The notes beneath the pieces were generated by a model that ran no database searches, was not told the origin of the DNA, and was given only the letters and a program-made list of their open reading frames with translations. This document shows positions 31,823 to 40,021 of a DNA stretch of 48,085 nucleotides, one piece after another (the first letter of the stretch is position 1; each line of letters begins with the position of its first letter). This DNA is from Nemertoderma westbladi (Eukaryota; Xenacoelomorpha; Nemertodermatida; Nemertodermatidae): positions 1-48,085 of the forward strand of contig JAUCBJ010008777.1 in assembly GCA_032718475.1 (NCBI GenBank), given 5' to 3'. A program made the position numbers and the translations under genes.

Positions 31823-34800
31823 CTATAAGTATTTGGGGGGATTTATGATGCGACCAGATCTTGTGGTTATTAGTGGCGCAGGCGGTGTAACTGGCGGAGA
31901 TGAATGAGTTTGTACTGTAGGAGTGGGTTGAGTTTCGGGAGGAGGTTTGTCTGGTTGGACGCCGCAACCGTAGGCCACCTTGAGACGGTCGACGGACACG
32001 GTCTCTCGGCGGCCGGTGACGTCGAGAACGAAGTATTTCTCTGATTTTTGTAGGACTCTGTAAGGGCCAGAGTACGGGCGCTGTAGTGGTCTGCGGTGGG
32101 CGTCGCGCCGGACGTAAACGTATCCGGTCGAGCCGAGGTTGTCCGGAACGGAAGTCGTACGACGGCCGTGGAACTCCGGAATCGGCGGAGCAACGGCGCG
32201 CATAGAGTCCTGGAGTTGGAGGAGGAAGTCCGAGGATGGAGGCTCCGATCGCGGTACTGGAGCGACGAACTCGCCGGGGATGTGGAGGCTGGTCCCGTAG
32301 ACGAGGTCGGCGGGGGAGCAGCCGGAGTCCTCGCGCCACGCGGTCCGGATGTTGAGGAGGACCATGGGGAGTTCGTCCATCCAGTTGGGGCCGACGAGAC
32401 GCGCCATGAGGGAGGCCTTCAGCTGCCGATGGAGGCGTTCAACCATGGCCTGTGGATGGTAGGCCGTTGTGTTGGATGCCGATATACCGAGGAGGCGGTG
32501 GAGATCGGCCCAAAGGTGGGAGGTGAACTGGGCGCCTCTGTCGGAAGTAACGTGACTGGGGATACCGAAACGGGATATCCAATGTCGGAGGAGGGCTCGA
32601 GCGCATGTCTCGGTGGTTGAGTCCGCCATTGGAATAACTTCGGGCCAACGGCTAAACCTGTCGATTACGGTAAACATATATGTCATACCTTCGGACACGG
32701 GTAGAGGGCCGACGATGTCGACATGTAGGCTGTCGAATCGGTGGTCGGGAGGCTGTCGTCGAGTGAGTGGGGCGTGGACGTGTCGGTGAATCTTAGAGGC
32801 CTGACACGCGTGGCACTCCTGGCACCATCGTTTGACGTCACGTTTCAGTCCGTGCCAGACGAAACGGGACAAGATGGCGCGTTGGGTTGGGCGGTTCCCG
32901 GAATGGCCGAGTCCGTGGATTGCGTCGAAGACGCGTCGAGTCCACTCCTTGGGGATTATGGGTCGGGTTCGGCCCGTGGAGACGTCGCACAGTATGGTGA
33001 AGTCACCGAATGGGACGTCTTCGATGACGAGGCTGGTAATGGCGGTCCGGTAGGTGTTGACTTCAGCAGATGTTTGCTGTGCCGTGGCGAGTTGCCGGAA
33101 GTCGATGGTCGGTGAGAGGATGGCGGCTACCGGGGCGCGGGACAGGGCATCGGCGACGACGTTATCTTTGCCGCTGACGTGCCGAATATCCGTCGTAAAC
33201 TCGGCAATAAACGACATATGGCGAGTTTGGCGGGGAGAACGTTCCGCGGCGCTGGTCAACGCAAAGGTCAGCGGTTTATGGTCGGTATAAACCGTAAAGG
33301 TTCGACCTTCAACGTAGTGTCGAAAGTGTTTAATGGCGAGGTTTGCCGCTAGTAACTCGCGATCGAATGCAGAATATTTCGCTTCGGCAGTCGAGAGTTT
33401 TCGCGAGAAAAATGCGACAGGGCACCACACCTCGCCATGTAGCTGTTCGAGTTTAGCGCCAACAGCCTTATCAGAAGCGTCGACAGTGACACTCGTGGTG
33501 GCGGTCGAGTTGGGATGGTGGAGGAGGGTTGCAGCGGCGAGGGAGGACTTGGCAGACTCGAACGCCGTCTGGCATTCGGGAGTCCACTGAATCGTCTGAC
33601 TCTTCGACTTGGTGGCCTCGTACAACGGGCAGAGTTTGTCGGCCAACCTTGGCATGAAGCGGTGGTAGTAGTTTACCATGCCGAGGAAGCGTTGGAGGCT
33701 GAGTTTGGAGTCCGGGGTCGGATAGTCGCGGATCGCGTCGACTCGGTCTTCGAGAGGAAGGATTCCCGAGGATGTAACTTTGTGACCGAGGAATGTCAGT
33801 TCCGGGACACCGAAGACGCACTTGGTGCGGTTCAAAACCATCCCGTTGTCCGAAAGGAGTCGGAAGACTTGGCGGAGGTGGTCGATGTGTTCGGCGACGG
33901 AGCGACTCGCTACCAGGATGTCGTCGAGGTAGACGAACGCGAACGGAATGCCGCGTAGAATGCCGTCCATTAGCCGTTGGAACGCCTGGGCGGCGTTCTT
34001 TAGTCCGAACGGCATTCGGAGGAACTCCCAAAGGCCGAAGGGAGTGATGATCGCCGTCTTTGGTGTATCTTTGGTCGCCATGGGGATCTGGTGGTATCCC
34101 CGTACCAGGTCGATCTTAGAGAAGACCGACATTCCATCCAGGTGACCGTTGAAGTCTTGGATGTGTGGTAGGGGGTACCGGTCGTCGACGGTGGCGTCGT
34201 TGAGACGGCGGTAGTCCCCACAGGGCCGCCAACCGCCACCGGGTTTGGGGGCGATGTGGAGCGGGGAGGCCCACGGCGAGTTGGAACGCCGGATTATGCC
34301 GAGTTCCTCCATCTTGGCGAACTCGGCCTTGGCCACCTCGAGTTTCTCGGCGTCGAGTCGGCGGGCGCGAGCGTGTAGAGGAGGTCCCTCCGTAACAATG
34401 TGGTGCTCTACACCATGTTTATTCAACGCAGTCGGCTCGAACCGAGGGATGACGAGCTCCGGGAACTCGTCAATGAGTCGCTCGCAGGGACCTGTAGTAG
34501 GGATGCGGATGCCGGCGATAGCGGTCGAATAGCAGGCGATCTTGGTCGGGATCGCTGTAGGGTTCGACATATCGATGAGGCGTCTCCCTGCAAGGTCGAT
34601 GGCCAACCGGTTGGAGAAGAAGAAGTCGGCGCCGAGGATTGGGGAAGAGACGTTCGCCACGTAGAATTCCTGCGTGAAGACCCGCCCGTTGCCGAGGTGG
34701 AGGCAGATCGCCCTTTTGCCCCAAGTGGCAATCGGACTGCCGTTGGCGGCGACCAACGGGGCAGTTGGGGTGCGGGACCGTTTGTCGGCAGCGGATGCGG

Positions 34801-34870
34801 GCGAAACCGAGACTTCGGCTCCGCAGTCGACCAGGTAGGTCTGGCCGGTGCGGCGGTCCCACACAGTCAT
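31823..34870 (-). CDS. pol: Gypsy Pol: protease, RT, RNase H, integrase
   Basis: 1015 codons. Protease: active site YLVDCGAEVSV at 12-22, with Cys where Thr or Ser is usual. RT: GGGWRPCGDYRRLND near 211-224, MPFGLKNAAQAFQR near 286-299, catalytic YLDD at 314-317. RNase H: VTVDASDKAVGA near 461, YTDHKPL near 528. Integrase: H2C2 finger (H652, H656, C686, C689), D718 in HVDIVGP, D777 in TSDRGAQF, E811 in MVERLHRQ, and a GPYR module at 935. Spacing from second Asp to Glu is 33 where 35 is the rule; the usual HPQANG.VER lacks two residues here, so integration may be impaired. The frame is open upstream into the gag end, fitting a -1 shift for Gag-Pol. Confidence 0.95.
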   Translation of the reverse strand: MTVWDRRTGQTYLVDCGAEVSVSPASAADKRSRTPTAPLVAANGSPIATWGKRAICLHLGNGRVFTQEFYVANVSSPILGADFFFSNRLAIDLAGRRLIDMSNPTAIPTKIACYSTAIAGIRIPTTGPCERLIDEFPELVIPRFEPTALNKHGVEHHIVTEGPPLHARARRLDAEKLEVAKAEFAKMEELGIIRRSNSPWASPLHIAPKPGGGWRPCGDYRRLNDATVDDRYPLPHIQDFNGHLDGMSVFSKIDLVRGYHQIPMATKDTPKTAIITPFGLWEFLRMPFGLKNAAQAFQRLMDGILRGIPFAFVYLDDILVASRSVAEHIDHLRQVFRLLSDNGMVLNRTKCVFGVPELTFLGHKVTSSGILPLEDRVDAIRDYPTPDSKLSLQRFLGMVNYYHRFMPRLADKLCPLYEATKSKSQTIQWTPECQTAFESAKSSLAAATLLHHPNSTATTSVTVDASDKAVGAKLEQLHGEVWCPVAFFSRKLSTAEAKYSAFDRELLAANLAIKHFRHYVEGRTFTVYTDHKPLTFALTSAAERSPRQTRHMSFIAEFTTDIRHVSGKDNVVADALSRAPVAAILSPTIDFRQLATAQQTSAEVNTYRTAITSLVIEDVPFGDFTILCDVSTGRTRPIIPKEWTRRVFDAIHGLGHSGNRPTQRAILSRFVWHGLKRDVKRWCQECHACQASKIHRHVHAPLTRRQPPDHRFDSLHVDIVGPLPVSEGMTYMFTVIDRFSRWPEVIPMADSTTETCARALLRHWISRFGIPSHVTSDRGAQFTSHLWADLHRLLGISASNTTAYHPQAMVERLHRQLKASLMARLVGPNWMDELPMVLLNIRTAWREDSGCSPADLVYGTSLHIPGEFVAPVPRSEPPSSDFLLQLQDSMRAVAPPIPEFHGRRTTSVPDNLGSTGYVYVRRDAHRRPLQRPYSGPYRVLQKSEKYFVLDVTGRRETVSVDRLKVAYGCGVQPDKPPPETQPTPTVQTHSSPPVTPPAPLITTRSGRIINPPKYL

Positions 34871-34905
34871 TGTTGTCTTCCCGTTTTGGCCGGCCGCGGA
34901 TATGT

Positions 34906-35697
34906 TTAGCGACCGGCCCCGGCGTTTCCCGAACGAGGAGATGAGGCCGGTGTGGTGGGAATGAGGTGGCTCAGTCGACAGCCTCTGTAACCGCAGTTCC
35001 GCGCGGCATTCCCGAACTTCTTGTGGAAGAAGCAGAGAGTCGTAAAGGAGGACCCGGGAGGCTGTGTAGGCCCGGAGGCGGAGACGGCGTTCCGTTGTAC
35101 CCCGGCGATACCGACTCCGACGGGTTCTCCTCGGGTCGCCTCCATAATCCGGTCGGCGTCCGTAGCGAGTTCATCGAGGTCGGTGGAGCTCGAACCGGCC
35201 AGAACGCGCCGGACATCCGTCGGCAGCTGGGCGAGGAACAACGCCCGGAAGAGTGTCTCTGGGTCCGCGTTGAGGGATCTCATGTGGCGGAGGAGACCGG
35301 TAGGTCGGCGGTCACCGAGTCCAGAAAGGGACAAAAGTTTGTTGTCTCTCTGAGCCTGGGTTTTACCAAAAGCGGCGATGAGGGCGCGCTTCAGCATTCT
35401 ATACTTATTGTCTCCCGCCGGCGGATCGAGAAGTATTGGTCCAACTTCTTTGGCTGTAGTGTTATCCAACGCAGCAACCACGTGGTGAAACTTGGTTGAG
35501 TCTACAGTTATGTTGCGCGTGGCGAACTGAGCCTCGACTTGGGAGAACCAGATCTCCGGGTTCTCGGTCCAGAACGTGGGGAGTTTGACTCCGACGGCGT
35601 TTACTGAGGTTCCGGTTGTGTCGGAGCCGGAAGCAGCAGGAAGGAGGCCTTGGAGGGCCGTGGCGAGGGCCGCAATATCCTCAGCAGCGAGAGGCAT
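34906..35697 (-). CDS. gag: Gypsy Gag
   Basis: 263 codons, start MPLAAEDIAALATALQ. It has the Ty3/Gypsy capsid signature PEIWFSQVEAQFATRNI and TKFHHVVAALD, then FGKTQAQRDNKLL. Near residue 220 is a CCHC-like finger CFFHKKFGNAARNC (C-x2-H-x9-C), followed by a further Cys five residues on; this CHCC arrangement is the CsRn1-type Gag finger, not the usual CCHC. The stop TAA at 34906-34908 lies inside the overlapping pol frame. It would assemble the particle and bind element RNA. Intact by reading frame. Confidence 0.93.
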   Translation of the reverse strand: MPLAAEDIAALATALQGLLPAASGSDTTGTSVNAVGVKLPTFWTENPEIWFSQVEAQFATRNITVDSTKFHHVVAALDNTTAKEVGPILLDPPAGDNKYRMLKRALIAAFGKTQAQRDNKLLSLSGLGDRRPTGLLRHMRSLNADPETLFRALFLAQLPTDVRRVLAGSSSTDLDELATDADRIMEATRGEPVGVGIAGVQRNAVSASGPTQPPGSSFTTLCFFHKKFGNAARNCGYRGCRLSHLIPTTPASSPRSGNAGAGR

Positions 35698-35790
35698 ACC
35701 GGTAGTTAATATTGTAATAGGCTAATAGCTGAACATGGGGATTATTCCGCAACTGTTTGGATTAGCGAGTTCACCATGCCGGGTCACCAG

Positions 35791-35963
35791 TTTAGCGTCA
35801 GGCCAAATTGTGAAGTTATAATAATAAGATTTGTTAAGAGTTGCACAAGTCAGTAAGTCTGTACTGAAGAGGTACCGGTACATAGCCTACAACCCGAATC
35901 CTAGAGTGTTGCTAGGCAACCGTGTCAACAACCCAACTCAATATCTCACCCCTGTACGCCACA
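35791..35963 (-). repeat. Gypsy 5' LTR
   Basis: 173 bp, pair of 31610-31782. Followed on the minus strand by C and the primer binding site TGGTGACCC. Confidence 0.95.
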
Positions 35964-36395
35964 CTGGCTTAGACAGCAATAACAACAAAGTATCAAGTAA
36001 AAACAGTAAGACTGAACACTCTCCTTATGATCGGCCGAAAAGCTACACGTCGACAGGAAAAATCGCTCTGATTGGCTCAAGCCAAACAAAGAACCATGCG
36101 TCCAATGGCTGTTTCCATGTCAGCAACCAGCTGTTAGATGTCGTAATATGAATCATCACGGCTAAGCTGTGAAAGGGATTTGGTGCATTGTAGGTTTTTT
36201 GCCTTACCATGTCCGCCAAAACACGTATATAGCAGAATGACTTTTATGTCCGTTAAAACACCTATAACGGTCGGTACCTTGCGGGCGAGGGGAATATATA
36301 TACAGTTAGAGAACCTTTTAGAGTATTCCAGCGCCTGGGGGGGAAACTGGATTGCGAAGCAAAGGGGCCAGTTATATCCCACAGAAGCTTTTACA

Positions 36396-37057
36396 AATAC
36401 GTCGCCCATAGACACACCAGCAGATAGTTTACCAGCAACCTCGACCCTCTGCTCCGTTGTTAACCTTAAGTGACAAAGATCGTCTTCATGTCCAGCGTGA
36501 TTTGGGCGAAACATTACCTCAACAACACCTGATTTATAAAACTTGGCTGTAAGACCAGAAGGGCACACAGAATTAATTTTTACAGATCCCTGAATCTTCA
36601 GTTCCTTTTTTAAACTCCCATTACTCTCATAATATCCGCTTCTATAGCAGACGAAATATAGTATTTCGGTTTCACTGAAAACTTTTGGACCAGTTCTCGC
36701 AACGTAACGCTGGTTCGTTTTGGCTTCTTCATCAGACTTCCATTTAAAAAAATCTTCCTTGCCGTTAAACGTTAATTTCTTAGCATCAGGTGGAATAATT
36801 TCTATATGGCTATTGTCTCCATGTTTATTTCGTTGATGTACATATAAGTTACTCTTCTTGGTGAACGTGGTACCACACACCATGCAGTCTATTACTGCCG
36901 ATGGCGACGAGTCATCTTCGCTTCCTTTGCATTTCCTCTTACGACCTCTAACGGTAACAACTTCTTGATCGTGAACAGTTTTACGATGTTTGTTTAAATT
37001 ACCGACACATGAAAATAATTTGTCACAAATACTACAGGATGTGGATGAGTCTTCCAT
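36396..37057 (-). pseudogene. Inner MULE transposase, N-terminal zinc-finger part
   Basis: Starts MEDSSTSCSICDKLFSCVGN. Two C2H2 fingers: C8, C11, H24, H29 and C58, C61, H74, H79, with a Lys/Arg-rich stretch between (RGRKRKCKG). A FLYWCH-like or Mu N-terminal region follows (SDEEAKTNQRYVARTG, ILYFVCYRSGYYES, VRFRPNHAGHEDD-like). The gene runs into the BEL insertion right after KLSAGVSMGDV. The frame then continues on the far side of BEL at 19993 in register, which identifies both halves as one gene of about 530 codons. Fingers probably recognise the terminal repeats. The open frame as listed to 36134 would read into the LTR. Confidence 0.9.
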
Positions 37058-37120
37058 TCAATATTAAAAGTTGTCGATGACAATAACACTGAAATACATT
37101 TATTGTTATAATACAAATAC

Positions 37121-37234
37121 CTAACTGCCTAAATGTGTTAGTGTCTAACTCAACTGGCGATAGTAGTCAACTATTACATTTAAATTTCCCTCCATGGAAT
37201 CATTCAGTCAATGTTCCTTCCGGGACCCGCTTGT
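37121..37234 (-). repeat. Inner MULE terminal inverted repeat (right)
   Basis: Pair of 18935-19048; ends ...CCGGGACCCGCTTGT and is followed by TCCGCTGT. Confidence 0.92.
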
Positions 37235-37242
37235 TCCGCTGT

Positions 37243-37602
37243 CAGCTTCTGCAGTACTGGTGCTAGGTGCTAAAGCAGAAGGCATACCGTCAGAACTGCA
37301 GAATCCGAGTCTATGCATTGCGTTATCACTTGGCTACCCATACGCGGCTGGTAAGAGGTGCGGTGCCGGTAAGGCCTGAAGGCACTATGCAGTAAGGAGT
37401 GGGTCTGTCAGTCTGTGCACTGTACTGTGGGTTGCTGGGTTGGGTATGCTGGTATGGTATGGTAATTAAGCAGTAGGTGGACTGGTCAACTGTCAACCAG
37501 TCCCGGCTCCCGGTATTCAGGCCTTTCAGGTATTTTATCAGTGAATATACCCAGATACGATTCGGTAGCCAGGTAGCTGCCAGAGCCAGGTAGCAGATTA
37601 AA
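37243..37602. other. Outer MULE interior, no clear gene
   Basis: Rich in CAGGTA/GGTATGG words and weak repeats. No supported coding region. It may have held the earlier exons of the decayed outer-MULE gene that follows. Confidence 0.4.
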
Positions 37603-38137
37603 TTGGGTAAACTAGGTGCAAACGCCAACACCATAACTCGAATCCTTGCAGATACGTATGGGAGCCACTATGATTCTGTGTTACAACTGGGTCTCGCCGA
37701 TGCGATTGACGAATGCGATTTTAATGCCAAATTGCTATCTTTGCGAGATGTGAGATGTATGGGAGCATCTAGTACCTGGATACCATTTATGGTTTGAAAA
37801 GAAGCGTAAAGATATATTTCTAAACTGTGTGATAATATCTGCGCGTAAGAAATTAGATTTGAAGGACAGATTTTTTTCAAACCCACTCGAACTGAAACAT
37901 AAACTGCAAAAAAAGAAATTAACTGAGGAGTGTGTTACCAAAGAAGTACAGAATGTTACTGAGAAATTGAGGGATTGGTCGCAAGCGTATACTGATGAAG
38001 CAACACGGGCTCTCATTGGACAGGGTCGCTATCGGTTGGGTTTAGGTTATGATAAATTTTACCGTGAACCTGGACAGTGGTGCAAATTGAGTTCCGAGAA
38101 CAAGGTGTTATTAAGAAATTCATTTTTTATCATATAG
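37603..38137 (+). pseudogene. Outer MULE: decayed transposase-like gene, part 1
   Basis: Two overlapping frames (37603-37797 and 37829-38137, shifted relative to each other) look like consecutive parts of one protein: TRILADTYGSHYDSVLQLGL, then RKKLDLKDRFFSNPLELKHK, then DEATRALIGQGRYRLGLGYDKFYREPGQWC. The last block resembles the region after the DDE domain in MULE-related proteins of invertebrates (a G.G.Y.L....F......W..L motif), where it precedes the C-terminus. Location inside MULE-type inverted repeats supports this. The identification is from pattern memory and is tentative; the catalytic core is not visible. Confidence 0.5.
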
Positions 38138-38499
38138 TTCAATTGCAATTTACATGCAATTCATGTAGTTTGTTAGATCCAGATAGAGAGGTTGCTAACA
38201 AATATCTACTCATAGCTAAGGCGGATTTAATAGAATGCCCAATAAAAGTCACAAGATATGAGCAATGTCGAGTAAACTTCTTGTCGGGAACAGACATCAT
38301 GTTAATAAAGACAGTTGGTGTGAGAGAATTTGTGGGTAAAGATGGGAAACAAGTACGCAAGCCAGGGAACGTTTACTTACATTTCCTTGGTCAATGTCTA
38401 CGTGAATACGATCAGAAATTTAGCTATGGTTGTGTGTATGTGAAAAAAGGCACACAAAGGTATTTGTCTAAGTCTCAGACTGTCAGAAATCTTATCTGA
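38077..38499 (+). pseudogene. Outer MULE: decayed transposase-like gene, part 2
   Basis: 140-codon frame overlapping the previous one by 60 bases in another frame. It holds LLIAKADLIECPIKVTRYEQ, GVREFVGKDGKQVRKPGNVY and HFLGQCLREYDQKFSYGCVYV. No named domain is recognised. A frameshift near 38090-38140 separates it from part 1, and the combined layout suggests the C-terminus of the outer MULE protein with a stop at 38497-38499. Confidence 0.45.
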
Positions 38500-39230
38500 A
38501 AAAGAAAGGACTCGTGTTTGAAATTTAAAACAAACTGGAAGCCTCTGCAAAATTAAAAATTTAACTTTGATTGTTTGTGCTTTAATTTGTTTACAATTTG
38601 TTTAATAAGTTCTTTAATTTTACCGGTTGTTTTTATTTTGTTTAATAGCAGTGAAAGATGAGTGTAATATTAACCAATTAACCATGTTTTCCTCCCCCCC
38701 CCCCCCAGTGCTGTAGTATTCTTTGAGATAGTAATAATTCATAGTCTAGTCCCCGTCCCATGGTTTATTCGCGCATCAACGTAAGGCTGATAACTGGTTT
38801 GCTTGTCGTTCTCCTCCGATCCGGGTTTCTCCCGACTCGTCACCGCACTATAAGAACATCTCGAATATAACCAACAAATGTTGAAATTTAACCGGTGGAG
38901 ATGTGACGCCGTGGTTCCGGCTCCGGGATGCCGGGAAAATCTGCAATAAGATATGATATATTCTGTTATTGTTACTGTGAGAGTATTAACCTGACACGGA
39001 ACGACGGAAGCGGTAAGCAGTAGGCCTAAGTAGTAGTGTAGTATGTCGATATGCTGATATAGGCATTGTGTTGTAGTCGATATAGAATAAGCGAGCAATA
39101 TAGGCAATAAAAAAACGAACCAGTACTAACTGCAGTAGGCCTATCAATTAGGCATAGGCCTACCCTAATTTTTAACCTGCGGTATTTTTCACACCGCCGT
39201 TCTAATCCAAAAAGTTAAACACACCCTATG
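38500..39230. other. Outer MULE interior, 3' non-coding
   Basis: No gene supported (the minus-strand frame at 38739-39107 has no recognisable feature). Contains a 13-base C run at 38694-38706 and AGGCCTA words at 39130-39165. Confidence 0.5.
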
Positions 39231-39369
39231 GGCGTTTTTTTAATGTAAATTTTCATATTATAGCTCGTTATTGGTGGTTATAGCTTGTTTATAGGAATTT
39301 ATAGCCCGTTATAGATCGTTATAGCCCGTTATAGATCGTTATAGATCGTTCTACCTTTTAGTACGTACC
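39231..39369 (-). repeat. Outer MULE right terminal inverted repeat
   Basis: About 139 bp, pair of 18658-18762 but longer by about 36 bp because the unit CGATCTATAACGGGCTATAA is repeated. Arrays of CTATAACG words near the end could be transposase-binding sites. Confidence 0.9.
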
Positions 39370-39378
39370 ATAGTTTAT

Positions 39379-39862
39379 GGGGTAGCCAATACTTCAAAGC
39401 TGCTTGTCATACTCATATCATCTCATTCAGGCCTTTGTGAGTGACTGTGGCCTATTTGTTTCGGTTTACATACACCTCTGTTGCAGTTTAACTTTATGCG
39501 GCTATTCAGCCATTGCCTCTAAATAATATGGAATGTTCTTATTATTGGTAGTTCATTTCTGTAGCCATAGAAGGGTATTATCATTAAGTAGATGCCCGTT
39601 GGTAGGTCGGCTTTTATGGACGGGGTCATGCCTCCCTCCAGACATGTAATTACTTTGTATTGTGCTAACAATACTCTTGTGTCTCCATATTAAATATCTC
39701 ACAAATTGAAATGTGAAACTTAATTTCCATGTTCCCGTCAAGATGTCTGTACTTGTAGAACAGCCATTGATCTGGAATTAACCCAGTTAGCTGATTGGCT
39801 GCAATTTGTTTCTGTTGATTGCTGTGTCAGCGCTATAACATCTATGAACCTGTTCTGTATTT
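39379..39862. other. Spacer right of the nest
   Basis: No gene or clear repeat seen; a 62-codon minus-strand frame has no features. Confidence 0.5.
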
Positions 39863-39974
39863 TATCTCCGGGTCTGAGATAGTATCTCCGGGCCTGAGAT
39901 AGTATCTCCGGGCCAGACTTAGTATCTCAGGGCCAGAGATAGTATCTCCGGGCCGGACTTAGTATCTCAGGGCC
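39863..39974. repeat. 20-bp tandem repeat, about 5.6 units
   Basis: Units of the form TATCTCCGGGCCTGAGATAG, with alternation between GAGATAG and GACTTAG endings and between CTCCGGG and CTCAGGG. Each unit is an imperfect palindrome (TATCTC...GAGATA). One unit occurs in the other flank of the outer MULE at 18605-18627. Confidence 0.92.
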
Positions 39975-40021
39975 TACTACTACTACTACTAGGATCGGCA
40001 TGCTGCATTGCAGCTGCATTT

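Larger units (their letters stand above)
31610..35963 (-). mobile_element. Ty3/Gypsy LTR retrotransposon, CsRn1-like, nearly intact
   Basis: 4354 bp with 173-bp LTRs at both ends and a 4-bp target duplication CTGG (31606-31609 and 35964-35967). Next to the 5' LTR on the minus strand is TGGTGACCCGGCA, whose first nine bases match the 3' end of eukaryotic tRNA-Trp (primer binding site). Before the 3' LTR is a polypurine tract, ACTGGGGGGAGCAT. It has gag and pol in overlapping frames. A tRNA-Trp primer and a C-x2-H-x9-C Gag motif are features of the CsRn1 group. GC content is clearly higher than in the surrounding sequence. It is the youngest insertion of this nest. Confidence 0.95.
19994..36395 (-). 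mobile_element. BEL/Pao-type LTR retrotransposon, copy 2 (RT-less, integrase-less), carrying a Gypsy insertion
   Basis: Flanked by a perfect 5-bp target duplication AATAC at 19989-19993 and 36396-36400. The LTRs are TGTAAAAGC... to ...CGCGTACA on the minus strand. Order on the minus strand: 5' LTR (split by Gypsy), 2.2 kb leader, gag, protease, RT/RNase H deletion joint, second deletion removing integrase, Pol tail, structured non-coding module, ORF3, polypurine tract, 3' LTR. The LTRs differ by only a handful of changes by eye, so the insertion is fairly recent. It lies in the transposase gene of the inner MULE. Confidence 0.93.
30762..36395 (-). repeat. BEL copy 2, 5' LTR interrupted by a Gypsy element
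   Basis: Two pieces, 30762-31609 and 35964-36395. They join to about 1.28 kb once the Gypsy element and one CTGG are removed and then match the 3' LTR at 19994-21265. The uninterrupted 3' LTR reads TTTCTGGCTTAGACAGC at the site (20847 region), which confirms the insertion point and the 4-bp duplication. Confidence 0.95.
18935..37234 (-). mobile_element. Inner MULE with C2H2 zinc-finger transposase, split by BEL copy 2
   Basis: 114-bp inverted repeats beginning ACAAGCGGGTCCCGGAAGGA lie at 18935-19048 and 37121-37234 and appear identical. The flanking 8-bp target duplication is TCCGCTGT at 18927-18934 and 37235-37242. Removing BEL copy 2 (19994-36395 plus one AATAC) leaves a compact element of about 1.9 kb. 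Nearly all of it is a transposase gene on the minus strand that starts at 37057 and stops inside the opposite inverted repeat at 19045. Identical terminal repeats indicate a recent insertion. Confidence 0.92.
18658..39369. mobile_element. Outer Mutator-like (MULE) DNA transposon, split by a second MULE
   Basis: Ends are long inverted repeats starting GGTACGTACTAAAAGGTAGA, flanked by a perfect 9-bp target duplication ATAGTTTAT at 18649-18657 and 39370-39378. A 9-bp duplication with long inverted repeats is typical of MULEs. Without the inner MULE nest (18935-37234) it is about 2.4 kb. It carries a decayed plus-strand gene at 37603-38499. It is the oldest member of the nest, since everything else lies inside it. 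Confidence 0.88.

Noticed and set aside
32096-35499. Many plus-strand frames of 70 to 177 codons
   Set aside because: Shadows of the GC-rich Gypsy gag and pol on the minus strand; none has a recognised motif.
1783-39369. One composite element spanning both nests
   Set aside because: The two nests have different termini and separate target duplications with 1 kb of unrelated spacer between.
39863-39974. CRISPR-like array
   Set aside because: Contiguous 20-bp tandem units without spacers, in a eukaryotic repeat context.
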